Part shown: positions 1 through 7,399 of the stretch, in pieces | Layout: every line of letters starts with the position of its first letter | Numbering within the stretch: the first letter of the stretch is position 1 | Program-made: the position numbers and the translations under genes | Source: Deltaproteobacteria bacterium | GTDB lineage: Bacteria; Desulfobacterota; DSM-4660; Desulfatiglandales; HGW-15 | Direction of reading: 5' to 3' | Length of the DNA: 50,697 nt | NCBI GenBank assembly: GCA_016932235.1 | Contig: JAFGDF010000309.1 | Span: 1-50,697, forward strand | Notes under the pieces: model-generated | The model's input: the letters and a program-made list of their open reading frames with translations, nothing else | Databases searched by the model: none | What the model was told of the DNA's origin: nothing

Positions 1-2
1 AT

Positions 3-89
3 AGGGACGTGCCAAAAGGGCTGCTTTTTAAAATCGTGCGGCATGATCTCGAGATGGCCATTGATGATTTTCTTGAAATACTAAAATAA
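3..89 (+). CDS. HicA-like toxin, C-terminal fragment (cut by window edge)
   Basis: The frame is open from the window edge and reads RDVPKGLLFKIVRHDLEMAI followed by DDFLEILK and a TAA. This resembles the last part of HicA/YcfA double-stranded-RNA-binding toxins, whose end has the pattern 'pkG-L-x-I-R-...-FL-L'. HicA proteins are translation-inhibiting mRNA endonucleases paired with HicB. The N-terminal half, with the catalytic His, lies outside the window, and no hicB follows. It could be a normal gene or a remnant. The identification rests on about 28 residues and is tentative. Confidence 0.45.
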   Translation, partial: RDVPKGLLFKIVRHDLEMAIDDFLEILK

Positions 90-204
90 GAAGCAGCTTT
101 TACCCATCAATTTTTACTTAATTGTCATCCTTGCTTCCTTGCTTTATCAACCCCAATGGAAAAAAGCGGGGCAATCCGTAAATATTATAATTAATAATTC
201 GAAA

Positions 205-1380
205 TTGAGAACTCTTATATTTTCAGACTGGCCATACTTTGAGAAGGAAGAAGTCGATGCAGTAGCTGCCGTGCTAAAGTCCGGCAAGGTCAATTACTGG
301 ACAGGCGAGGAGGGGAGACTTTTTGAGAAGGAATTTGCCTCATTTGTTGGCGTGGATCACGCGGTAGCCCTTGCTAACGGGTCGGTGGCGCTGGAGCTGG
401 CCCTTAAAGTGCTGGGTATAGGTCCAGGGGATGAGGTGATTGTGACTCCCAGGACTTTTATTGCATCCGCAAGCTGTGCTGTTTTACAGGGAGCGGAACC
501 CGTGTTTGTGGATGTGGATTACGAGAGCCAGAATATCAATCCTGATCTGATTGAGGCTGCCGTTACATCAAAGACAAAGGTGATCATGGCAGTGCATCTT
601 GCCGGGTGGCCTTGCGATATGGACCCCATCCTCGAGATTGGCAAGAAATATGGGCTAAAAGTTATTGAGGACTGTGCCCAGGCACATGGCGCCGAATATA
701 AAGGAAAGAAGGTTGGCTCGTTTGGGGATGTAGCCGCCTTTTCATTCTGTCAGGACAAGATAATGACCACCGGCGGCGAAGGCGGCATGCTTGTTACAAA
801 TGATAAAGAGATATGGGACAAGGCGTGGGCCTATAAGGATCATGGGAAGAACTTTGATGCAGTCTATAACAGGGAACATCCGCCGGGATTCAGGTGGCTG
901 CACGAATCCTTCGGCACCAACTGGCGCATGACGGAGATGCAGACAGCCATAGGCCGTGTTCAGTTAAAGAAACTTCCCAGGTGGCTTACCTTGCGAAACA
1001 GAAATGCGGATATCCTTGCCAAATCCTTTTTCAATATCCCCGGCCTGAGAGTCACAAGCCCTCCTGACCATATTAAACATGCCTATTATAAATACTATGT
1101 GTTTGTCAGGCCTGAATGTCTGAAGGCTGACTGGAATCGGGACCGCGTATTAGAAACCCTAAACGAAAGAGGCATACCATGCTTCAGCGGGAGCTGCGGC
1201 GAGATATATCTTGAAAAGGCTTTTGAAAGGGAAGGCTTGCAGCCTCCTCAACGGTTCAAAGCAGCAAAGGAGCTGGGAGAAACGAGCCTGATGTTCCTGG
1301 TTCATCCCACATTGGAAGAAAGGGATATGCACAAGATCACCGAAGCAGTTGAGGAAGTGATGGAGGAAGCCGGCTTGTGA
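205..1380 (+). CDS. DegT/DnrJ/EryC1/StrS-family PLP aminotransferase
   Basis: This is a fold-type I, PLP-dependent sugar aminotransferase of the kind that converts a keto-sugar nucleotide to an amino sugar. The N-terminal motif SDWPYF, the GSVALELAL cofactor-phosphate region, IEDCAQAHG (Asp that contacts the pyridine nitrogen, about residue 156) and FCQDKIMTTGGEGG (Schiff-base Lys, about residue 185) are all present. The length of about 390 residues is normal for the family. The start is uncertain: the TTG at 205 gives the usual short lead-in before SDWPYF, while the frame is open from a TTG at 139 and neither has a clear ribosome binding site. The nearby CapD-type dehydratases could supply the 4-keto substrate. 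The sugar acted on cannot be read from sequence. Confidence 0.88.
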   Translation: MRTLIFSDWPYFEKEEVDAVAAVLKSGKVNYWTGEEGRLFEKEFASFVGVDHAVALANGSVALELALKVLGIGPGDEVIVTPRTFIASASCAVLQGAEPVFVDVDYESQNINPDLIEAAVTSKTKVIMAVHLAGWPCDMDPILEIGKKYGLKVIEDCAQAHGAEYKGKKVGSFGDVAAFSFCQDKIMTTGGEGGMLVTNDKEIWDKAWAYKDHGKNFDAVYNREHPPGFRWLHESFGTNWRMTEMQTAIGRVQLKKLPRWLTLRNRNADILAKSFFNIPGLRVTSPPDHIKHAYYKYYVFVRPECLKADWNRDRVLETLNERGIPCFSGSCGEIYLEKAFEREGLQPPQRFKAAKELGETSLMFLVHPTLEERDMHKITEAVEEVMEEAGL

Positions 1381-1620
1381 TATGACTGAGCAGGAATGAG
1401 TTGAAGGCAACAGAGAAAAACCAAAGTTATTTATTAATCGGAGAGCATAAGGGTGGCAGTGTGTGTCCAGTGGGTACGTCCTTAAACAGCCAAATAAATT
1501 TTGGGTCATAGGTGACGGGTGAAAAATGCTGAAAGCTCAAGGCTGAAAGCGATGGAGTTAGAAGCCAGGAGAGAGAAAAGAGAAGAGAGGGAAAGCAATC
1601 GTATTTATCCGGAATTATTA

Positions 1621-1657
1621 TTGACATTTTTTCATGATTGGTATATATTGGTATATA
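1621..1657 (+). promoter_or_regulatory. Promoter and repeat operator of the first vapBC pair
   Basis: TTGACA at 1621-1626 and TATATT at 1644-1649 are spaced by 17 bp. The decamer TTGGTATATA is tandemly repeated at 1638-1647 and 1648-1657, over the -10 region, a likely site for autorepression by the VapB/VapC complex. The rest of the 300-bp gap from 1381 is purine-rich and has no convincing gene. Confidence 0.6.
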
Positions 1658-1680
1658 TTAATATAAAGAGAGATTGAACT

Positions 1681-1911
1681 ATGGAATCAACAGCAAAGAT
1701 ATTTAAAAACGGCCGCTCGCAAGCGGTTCGTTTACCTAAAGCTTTTCGTCTTAAGGGAAATGAAGTAAAAATCAGCAAAGAGGGTGATAAGATAATACTT
1801 GAACCTCTTAAAAGGAGTCAATGGCCGGAGGGTTTCTGGGAATTATTTACGTTAGATTCGGATTTTGTAACTCCTGAAGCTTTACCCTCGGAAGACGTTT
1901 TTCTGGATTAA
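1681..1911 (+). CDS. vapB: VapB/VagC-type antitoxin (AbrB/SpoVT fold)
   Basis: A 76-residue protein beginning MESTAKIFKNGRSQAVRLPK, the typical swapped-hairpin AbrB DNA-binding domain of VagC/VapB antitoxins (KIFKNGRSQAVRLPKAFRL, then EVKISKEGDKIILEP). The acidic C-terminal tail after residue 50 would wrap and inhibit the toxin. It is followed after 10 bp by its PIN-domain partner. Control is probably autogenous through the direct repeat upstream. Start ATG follows AGAGAG. Confidence 0.9.
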   Translation: MESTAKIFKNGRSQAVRLPKAFRLKGNEVKISKEGDKIILEPLKRSQWPEGFWELFTLDSDFVTPEALPSEDVFLD

Positions 1912-1921
1912 CAGTTGATTC

Positions 1922-2335
1922 ATGTATTTACTTGATACGAATATCGTCAGCTATTGGATGCGAGGTGATGAGGGGATTATAGGCCGGATACAAAAATTCT
2001 CACCGGCAGATTTATCCCTGTCAGCCATAACCCTCGCTGAAATATTGTACGGAATAGAAAAATCCCCTGTGAAAAAGAAAGAAAGGAAAGAGAAAATAAG
2101 ACAGATTTCGTCTTTACTGGGTCTATACTCTTTTGATGAAGCGGCAGCGGGAGAATATGCAATTATTAGATCTCAACTTGAAAGAGAAGGTTTAGTTATC
2201 AGTGAAAGAGATACTCAGATTGCCTCCATTGCCATGGCAAATCAGCTTACTGTCGTCACTCATAATGTGAAAGAATTCGGAAGGATTAGACGATTAAAGG
2301 TTGAGGATTGGGCAGGATCTGGTATCAGCCTATAG
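1922..2335 (+). CDS. vapC: VapC PIN-domain ribonuclease toxin
   Basis: A 137-residue PIN-domain protein. The acidic residues expected for Mg-dependent RNA cleavage are present: Asp5 in LLDTNI, Glu40 in TLAEILYG and Asp97 in SERDTQIA. VapC toxins typically cleave tRNA or rRNA to arrest growth and are inactivated by the cognate VapB just upstream. The length matches the family. Its last 15 codons have a close copy at 5581-5625, and a piece of another vapC begins immediately after its stop codon, so vapC-type genes have been gained and lost here. Confidence 0.92.
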   Translation: MYLLDTNIVSYWMRGDEGIIGRIQKFSPADLSLSAITLAEILYGIEKSPVKKKERKEKIRQISSLLGLYSFDEAAAGEYAIIRSQLEREGLVISERDTQIASIAMANQLTVVTHNVKEFGRIRRLKVEDWAGSGISL

Positions 2336-2336
2336 C

Positions 2337-2399
2337 CTTCTGCTTGATACTAATATTTGCGTATACCTCATTAAAAAACGTCCATTGAGTATAATTTAA
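2337..2399 (+). pseudogene. 5' fragment of another vapC gene
   Basis: Two bases after the vapC stop, the sequence reads LLLDTNICVYLIKKRPLSII then TAA. LLLDTNI is the start of the PIN domain of the VapC/FitB type, with the first catalytic Asp. Only 20 codons remain and no matching remainder follows, so this is a relic left by deletion or insertion. Confidence 0.7.
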
Positions 2400-2401
2400 G
2401 A

Positions 2402-2430
2402 TTGACAAATCCCGGCTGATTACATAAACT
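2402..2430 (+). promoter_or_regulatory. Candidate sigma70 promoter for the phd/PIN pair
   Basis: TTGACA at 2402-2407, a 17-bp spacer and TAAACT at 2425-2430 lie about 43 bp before the antitoxin start. AAGGGG at 2461-2466 is the likely ribosome binding site. Confidence 0.5.
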
Positions 2431-2472
2431 AAATAAACCAGGTTCATTGAACTAATAGCTAAGGGGTTTACT

Positions 2473-2721
2473 GTGCAGACAATAAATATTCATGAAGCGA
2501 AGACGCACCTTTCCCGTTTGGTTGAAGAGGCTGCGCAGGGAAAGTCCTTCATTATTGCCAAGGCAGGAAAGCCGCTGGTAAAGGTCTTGCCCCTCTCAGG
2601 GGAGGATCTGAAGGTCTCTGAAAAGCTGGGATTTATGGCGGGTGAGATTTCTATTCCTGACGATTTCAATTCAATGGGGTCGCCGGAAATTATGCTGCTT
2701 TTTGAAGATAAGTCATCGTGA
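2473..2721 (+). CDS. Phd/YefM-family antitoxin
   Basis: An 82-residue protein starting at GTG. MQTINIHEAKTHLSRLVEEA followed by GKSFIIAKAGKPLVKVLP is the classic Phd/YefM N-terminal DNA-binding and dimerisation domain. The C-terminal region (residues 50-82) is the toxin-binding tail. The stop codon overlaps the GTG start of the PIN toxin (4-bp overlap), which implies translational coupling and pairing. Phd-like antitoxins paired with PIN toxins of this type are common. Confidence 0.9.
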   Translation: MQTINIHEAKTHLSRLVEEAAQGKSFIIAKAGKPLVKVLPLSGEDLKVSEKLGFMAGEISIPDDFNSMGSPEIMLLFEDKSS

Positions 2722-3107
2722 AACTGCTTCTCGATACCCATATTCTCCTGTGGGCGGCCGGGCAACCGGAAAGGCTTTCCGAATCAACGCGCACCCTTTT
2801 GACTATACCCGAGAATAGTCTGTTCTTTAGTGCGGCAAGTATCTGGGAAATTGTTATAAAGCTGGGACTTGGGCGTGAAGATTTCAAGATTGATCCTCAT
2901 CGTTTGAGAAAGATGCTCGTAGTACATGGTTATATGGAACTGCCTGTAACCGCTGAACATGCCTTAAGGGTTGATTCGCTGCCGCTGCTTCATAAAGACC
3001 CTTTCGATCGCCTGCTTATCGCCCAAGCGCGTTCAGAAGGGATGCTGTTGATTACCGGAGATGCCTCCGTTGCCCAATACCAGGGATCAGTGTTGACTGT
3101 AAAATAG
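2718..3107 (+). CDS. PIN-domain toxin (COG3744-like VapC)
   Basis: A 129-residue PIN protein starting with GTG inside the antitoxin stop. Asp6 in LLLDTHILLWA, Glu44 in ASIWEIVIK and Asp97 in KDPFDRLLIAQA form the acidic metal site, and ITGDASV near the end is the usual fourth motif. Members of this group are endoribonucleases held in check by Phd-type partners. This is the second intact TA module within 1.5 kb. The 118 bp that follow show nothing recognisable. Confidence 0.9.
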   Translation: MKLLLDTHILLWAAGQPERLSESTRTLLTIPENSLFFSAASIWEIVIKLGLGREDFKIDPHRLRKMLVVHGYMELPVTAEHALRVDSLPLLHKDPFDRLLIAQARSEGMLLITGDASVAQYQGSVLTVK

Positions 3108-3225
3108 ATATGAAAGTGCTCGCTTTATATATCCCTCCCCTTTGCGGTGAACTCATTCCACGTCGGAAGCTTGTATTTTGTATTGATATTTCAGCGCTGA
3201 TTGAATTGACTGAGGGTTTTTCCAT

Positions 3226-5133
3226 TTGACAGCCATGCCCAGATTCTTCTATAAAAATTTTATCCTCATCTTTATCTTTGATATCATATTTGTCGCCTTT
3301 TCATGGTATTTTGCCAATCTTTTAAGATACAATTTTTATCTATCACAGGAGACGCTTTCTACCCTCCAGCGCATTCTCCCACTTATTGTTATCGTTAAGA
3401 TATTATGTTTATATCTGTTTGATCTGTATCAGGGAATGTGGCGATATACCAGCCTCACGGATCTCTTCAGTATTCTTAAGGCTACTACGCTGGCGTCACT
3501 GGTTATTATCATGCTGACCCTGTTTGTCCACAGATTCGGCGGATTTTCAAGATCCGTGTACATAATCGACTGGGGTCTGACATTGTTTTTGATTGCGGGC
3601 AGCCGGCTGGCTATCCGCCTTTATTTCTGGCTTGGGGTTGGAGATCAATCTGCCGGATTACTCAGGGGCTCTTTCCCGTCCTCATTCCTCTCAAATCATA
3701 AAGGGAAAAGACTTTTAATAATCGGGGCAGGAGATTGCGGTGAAAAAATAAGCAGGGAGATACATGATAATCCCAGTCTGGGCTATAGTGTCATGGGTTT
3801 TATAGATGATGACTCCGTAAAAACGGGCCGGAGGATCCATGGTATTCCCATACTGGGTGATAGAAATCAGATCAGGACCTTTTCCGAACAGCTGGATATT
3901 AAAGAGTTGCTTATTGCCATGCCCTCGGTTTCCTCCAAAGATATGCGCGAAATCGTATCCCTTTGCGGAGAGAGCGGTATTCCGTTCAAGACCGTTCCCG
4001 GAATGGGAGAGATTATCGACGGACGGGTATCGGTTAAGGCCATCCGGGATGTTTCTTACAGGGATCTACTGGGCAGGGAACCGGTAATTCTTGATGAAAC
4101 CCGAATAGCCGGTTATCTGAAAGGTAAGAGAATCCTTATAACGGGAGCGGGTGGGTCCATAGGCTCTGAACTCTGCCGCCAGGTTTGCAGGTTTTCACCT
4201 GAAACCGTTATCCTTTATGAAAGGGCTGAAAGCCCATTGTATGATATAGAGCTGGAGCTTAAAGACGGGTTTCCGCATATCAAAATAGCGCAGAAACTGG
4301 CCGATATTCTTGATCCGGTTCAACTGGAAAAGGCATTTGAAGAAGAGAGCCCCCAGGTAGTGTTCCACGCCGCGGCCTATAAACATGTCCCCATGCTTGA
4401 AATGAATCCATGGGAGGCGATAAGCAATAATGTTATCGGCACGAGAAATGTCATCGATATATCGCGTAAGTTTAATATCGATCGTTTCGTCCTTGTTTCC
4501 ACGGATAAGGCCGTTCGTCCCGCGAATGTAATGGGCGCTTCAAAGAGGCTGGCGGAGTTATTGGTACAGGCCCAGAATGGATGCGGCATATCTAAAACCA
4601 GATTTATGACAGTTCGCTTTGGAAATGTAGTAGGAAGCGTGGGAAGCGTAGTCCCACTTTTTAAAAAGCAGATAGAAAAAGGGGGACCGGTTACGGTAAC
4701 TCATCCTGAAATCACACGTTATTTCATGACCATACCCGAGGCATGCCAGTTGATACTTCAGGCCGGTTCCATGGGTGAAGGGGGAGAGATATTTATACTT
4801 GATATGGGTATCCCGATCAAAATTGCGGATATGGCTGAAGATCTGATAAGACTGTCCGGTTTTGAGCCTTATGAAGATATTGAGATTAAATACATCGGCC
4901 TGAGACCAGGCGAAAAATTATATGAGGAACTGATTACCGAAGGAGAAGGGATTGTTGAAACATCTCATAAAAAAATTATGGTTTTAAGAGGCGCGGCGTG
5001 TGAGCCGGATATCCTGAACAGGACACTTGATAATATGATGAAATACGTGTCCAATCAGGATGGTGAAGGAATCAGGGGTGTTTTAAAAGACATGTTGCCG
5101 GAGTATAACCCTCAGGCGAATGTTATGACATAG
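3226..5133 (+). CDS. Membrane-bound CapD/WbpM/PglF-type UDP-sugar 4,6-dehydratase
   Basis: A 635-residue protein with four hydrophobic segments in the first 135 residues and a CoA-binding-like Rossmann domain (LLIIGAGDCGE, about 163-173). A second SDR-type Rossmann domain begins ILITGAGGSIGSEL near 304. The active-site region reads VSTDKAVRPANVMGASK, with T426-D427-K428 and M436-x3-K440. Met in place of the usual SDR Tyr is a known trait of the large WbpM/PglF enzymes, which convert UDP-GlcNAc to the 4-keto-6-deoxy sugar. The TTG start fits the GAGGG at 3212-3216; an ATG lies three codons later. The enzyme probably feeds the aminotransferase at the window start. Confidence 0.9.
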   Translation: MTAMPRFFYKNFILIFIFDIIFVAFSWYFANLLRYNFYLSQETLSTLQRILPLIVIVKILCLYLFDLYQGMWRYTSLTDLFSILKATTLASLVIIMLTLFVHRFGGFSRSVYIIDWGLTLFLIAGSRLAIRLYFWLGVGDQSAGLLRGSFPSSFLSNHKGKRLLIIGAGDCGEKISREIHDNPSLGYSVMGFIDDDSVKTGRRIHGIPILGDRNQIRTFSEQLDIKELLIAMPSVSSKDMREIVSLCGESGIPFKTVPGMGEIIDGRVSVKAIRDVSYRDLLGREPVILDETRIAGYLKGKRILITGAGGSIGSELCRQVCRFSPETVILYERAESPLYDIELELKDGFPHIKIAQKLADILDPVQLEKAFEEESPQVVFHAAAYKHVPMLEMNPWEAISNNVIGTRNVIDISRKFNIDRFVLVSTDKAVRPANVMGASKRLAELLVQAQNGCGISKTRFMTVRFGNVVGSVGSVVPLFKKQIEKGGPVTVTHPEITRYFMTIPEACQLILQAGSMGEGGEIFILDMGIPIKIADMAEDLIRLSGFEPYEDIEIKYIGLRPGEKLYEELITEGEGIVETSHKKIMVLRGAACEPDILNRTLDNMMKYVSNQDGEGIRGVLKDMLPEYNPQANVMT

Positions 5134-5155
5134 ATGTGGACCGGGAGTGACCTTA

Positions 5156-5587
5156 ATGAAAAGTGACAAAAAGAATCTTGTTTTCGGCGTGATTATCGGA
5201 ATTGTCCTGGCCTTTTTTTATTTTCATTTTTTCGCACCCAGGTATGAGATAGAAAAAAATGCGGGCCTTTCTGCTATCAAGATTGATAAATGGACAGGCG
5301 AATCATGGCGGTATGCGGATAACAGCTGGAAGAAGATCATGAATCTGGATCAAGACTGGGAGCAGGTGGATAACGCCCTAAGGGAGACATTAAATATCCC
5401 TTTCGCGCAGGTTGATATTGATTCAGCTCTTGATCGGTTAAGAAGTACCAAACCTGTTTTCAAAGATATATCCGATGAAGAACTACTCGAGAGAATTAAG
5501 ATCGTGTATTCAAAACAGGTGCTCTGCAATATGTACCTCAGCGATTTTATTAAAAAAGATGAGACCCAGCCGAAAATCGACGATTAA
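5156..5587 (+). CDS. Small membrane-anchored protein of unknown function
   Basis: A 143-residue protein. Residues about 7-24 form one transmembrane segment (LVFGVIIGIVLAFFYFHFF), and the rest is soluble and probably periplasmic. A short motif KIDKWTGESWRYADNSW looks like the 'WTG-x-W' repeat seen in many small anchored proteins, followed by a helical region. I do not recognise a named family. The ATG at 5156 is chosen because GGGAG precedes it by 8 bp; a GTG lies three codons upstream. Its last codons run into a vapC relic, so the original C-terminus may have been replaced. Confidence 0.6.
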   Translation: MKSDKKNLVFGVIIGIVLAFFYFHFFAPRYEIEKNAGLSAIKIDKWTGESWRYADNSWKKIMNLDQDWEQVDNALRETLNIPFAQVDIDSALDRLRSTKPVFKDISDEELLERIKIVYSKQVLCNMYLSDFIKKDETQPKIDD

Positions 5588-5625
5588 AAGTTGAGGCTTG
5601 GGCAAAATCTGGTATCAGCCTATAG
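5581..5625 (+). pseudogene. 3' end of a lost vapC copy
   Basis: This stretch reads RLKVEAWAKSGISL-stop and matches the end of the vapC at 1922-2335 (RLKVEDWAGSGISL-stop) in 41 of 45 bases. No upstream part of a PIN gene remains. It overlaps the last codons of the preceding gene in another frame. It marks a deleted second vapC or a recombination scar. Confidence 0.75.
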
Positions 5626-5717
5626 CTAAATTTATGATTTTAACATTTTCAAAATGCATGCTCGATTCAACCCAGGTACCCTAACGCCAAAGCATTATCA
5701 CCTTTCTTACCCCCAAC

Positions 5718-5765
5718 CGCCCAGAGCAGTTTGGGGTAACCCGAATTAACCGGTTCAGCTGGGCG
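5718..5765 (+). other. Inverted repeat upstream of the epimerase gene
   Basis: CGCCCAG at 5718-5724 and CTGGGCG at 5759-5765 can form the base of a stem-loop. It ends 13 bp before the ribosome binding site of the next gene. It may be a transcript structure controlling translation or a leftover of an earlier element. No known riboswitch class is evident. Confidence 0.3.
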
Positions 5766-5791
5766 TAATGTTTATCATAGGAGTATAAATC

Positions 5792-6784
5792 ATTTCGAAC
5801 ATACTTATTACCGGTGGTTGCGGTTTTATCGGGGTCAACCTGATAAGCCATATACTTGATAAAACCAGAGAATGCAAAATTCGTGTTGTGGATAACCTTT
5901 CGTCCGGTAAAAAGGAGGATTTATCTGCTGTTTATGAAATAACAGAAATTTCAGGGAAGGGAACAAGCGGCCCTCCGGCAAACAGGATGGAACTGGTGGT
6001 CGGCGACATACGGGATGGCTCGCTTGCCGTTGATGCCTGCCGCGGGATGGATGCCGTCGTTCATCTGGCCGCGAATACCGGCGTTATCCCTTCCATAGAA
6101 GATCCGAGGACCGATTGCATGTCAAACGTAATCGGCACTTTTAATTATCTGGAGGCTGCGAGAAAAAATAATATAAAAAAGCTTGTATTCGCCTCTTCCG
6201 GCGCTCCCCTGGGGGAGCAGGTTCCTCCAATCCATGAAGAGATGGTTCCCAAACCCATCTCCCCTTACGGGGCGAGCAAACTGTGCGGTGAGGCCTATTG
6301 CTCCGCCTATTATGGCTCTTTCGGGCTGGAGGCGGTTGCCCTGAGATTCGGCAACGTTTACGGTCCACGTTCAAAACATAAAGGCAGTGTGGTGGCAAAG
6401 TTCATAAAGCATATCCTGGCCTCTGAACCCCTTCCAATATACGGTGACGGCAACCAGACGCGTGATTTTATTTATGTCGGTGACCTGGTTGAAGCGATTA
6501 TACTGGCCATGGAAAAGCCGCGTATCGGCGGCGAGGCCTTTCAGATCGCCACGCACCTGGAACATACAGTGAGTGAGGTAGCGGAAGAGCTGAACCGGCT
6601 TGCTGAAAAACACCTTGGAAGGAAAAGTCTGATTGTTTATGAAAAAGAGCGCAGGGGCGAGGTCAGACGTAATTTCTCCGACATCTCCAAGGCAAGGCGA
6701 ATGCTGGGTTTTGAGCCTGAATATGACCTCAGGAGGGGATTGGAGGAGACGTTTCTTTGGTTTCTTCGAAACCAAAGAAAGTAA
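5792..6784 (+). CDS. NAD-dependent UDP-sugar epimerase (extended SDR), apparent ATT start
   Basis: An extended SDR enzyme of about 330 residues, close to UDP-glucose/UDP-GlcNAc 4-epimerases. The cofactor motif ILITGGCGFIGVNL occupies residues 4-17, and PYGASK carries the catalytic Tyr159 and Lys163. FGNVYGPR and GDGNQTRDFIYVGD are family hallmarks. No ATG, GTG or TTG precedes the Rossmann motif in frame: the frame is closed by TAA at 5786-5788, and AGGAG at 5779-5783 sits 8 bp before ATT 5792. The first normal start codon (GTG 5888) would delete the NAD site. So the gene either uses AUU, as infC does, or has lost its start. Confidence 0.85.
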   Translation: MSNILITGGCGFIGVNLISHILDKTRECKIRVVDNLSSGKKEDLSAVYEITEISGKGTSGPPANRMELVVGDIRDGSLAVDACRGMDAVVHLAANTGVIPSIEDPRTDCMSNVIGTFNYLEAARKNNIKKLVFASSGAPLGEQVPPIHEEMVPKPISPYGASKLCGEAYCSAYYGSFGLEAVALRFGNVYGPRSKHKGSVVAKFIKHILASEPLPIYGDGNQTRDFIYVGDLVEAIILAMEKPRIGGEAFQIATHLEHTVSEVAEELNRLAEKHLGRKSLIVYEKERRGEVRRNFSDISKARRMLGFEPEYDLRRGLEETFLWFLRNQRK

Positions 6785-6838
6785 GGAGTAGGAAGTAAGC
6801 AGTAAGCAGTATGGAGTGGGCAGTGAAGCGAGAGGAAA
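6782..6838 (+). repeat. Degenerate heptamer array, G-rich class
   Basis: Units of the AGTAAGG/AGTAAGC type follow one another with a 7-bp period. The epimerase stop codon TAA is the start of the array. The array forms the left flank of the four-helix-bundle gene and is inverted relative to the array at 7250-7370. Confidence 0.8.
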
Positions 6839-7230
6839 GGTTGGCAGATATTAAAGAACAATATAGGGGCTATCGTGATTTAAAGGTTTTTCAGGCCTCC
6901 TATCAACTTGCCATTGAGATTCATGAAATTTCTAAAACGTTTCCTAATGAAGAAAGATACGCTCTTATTGATCAGATCAGGAGAAGTTCAAGGAGTGTTC
7001 CGACAAATATTGCCGAGGCATGGAAGAAGAGACGTTACCGGAAAGATTTTATAAGCAAAGTTATAGACTGTGCAGGAGAAGCGGGTGAGACCGAAGTATG
7101 GCTTGATTTCGCAAAAGATCTAGGTTATCTGGAAGTGAATTTGTACAAAAATTTTGTGGGCAGATATGATGAAGTGAGTCGTATGCTCTATGGGATAGTC
7201 GATAAGGCGGATAAATTCTGTAAGTCTTGA
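6811..7230 (+). CDS. Four-helix-bundle protein (S23 / 23S rRNA intervening-sequence family)
   Basis: A protein of about 120-139 residues whose core matches the TIGR02436 family: YRDLKVFQASYQLAIEIHE, FPNEERYALIDQIRRSSRSV, then PTNIAEAWKKR. The family forms a pentameric four-helix bundle; its role is unknown, although the related Avd protein assists diversity-generating retroelements. No reverse transcriptase or template repeat is present here. The annotated ATG lies within the heptamer array, so translation may begin later. The gene sits between inverted heptamer arrays and splits two sugar genes, which suggests insertion as a cassette. Confidence 0.85.
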   Translation: MEWAVKREERLADIKEQYRGYRDLKVFQASYQLAIEIHEISKTFPNEERYALIDQIRRSSRSVPTNIAEAWKKRRYRKDFISKVIDCAGEAGETEVWLDFAKDLGYLEVNLYKNFVGRYDEVSRMLYGIVDKADKFCKS

Positions 7231-7249
7231 TTTATTATCCTTTTCCCTT

Positions 7250-7370
7250 TATTTGCCTCCTGCTCACTACTTACCGCTTACTGTCTATTCCCTCATGATT
7301 ACTGCCTGTTCCTTACTGCCTACTCCTTACTCCCTACTGCTTACTCCCTACTGCTTACTTCCTAATACCA
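7250..7370 (-). repeat. Degenerate heptamer array, inverted orientation
   Basis: On the plus strand this reads as TCCTTAC/TCCCTAC/TGCTTAC units with a 7-bp period, the reverse complement of the 6782-6838 type. It ends about 15 bp before the AGGAG of the next gene and gives that gene a spurious in-frame extension back to 7253. Confidence 0.8.
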
Positions 7371-7399
7371 CACGATTATTAAATAGGAGTTTGAAAATT

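Noticed and set aside
5626..5780. Riboswitch upstream of the epimerase gene
   Set aside because: Only one 7-bp stem is evident and it matches no known class that I can recognise.
6811..7230. Diversity-generating retroelement, because of the Avd-like four-helix protein
   Set aside because: No reverse transcriptase, template repeat or variable repeat is found nearby.
7253..7399. N-terminal extension of the short CapD protein
   Set aside because: The extra residues translate the inverted heptamer array. The AGGAG-preceded ATG at 7400 gives the normal family start.
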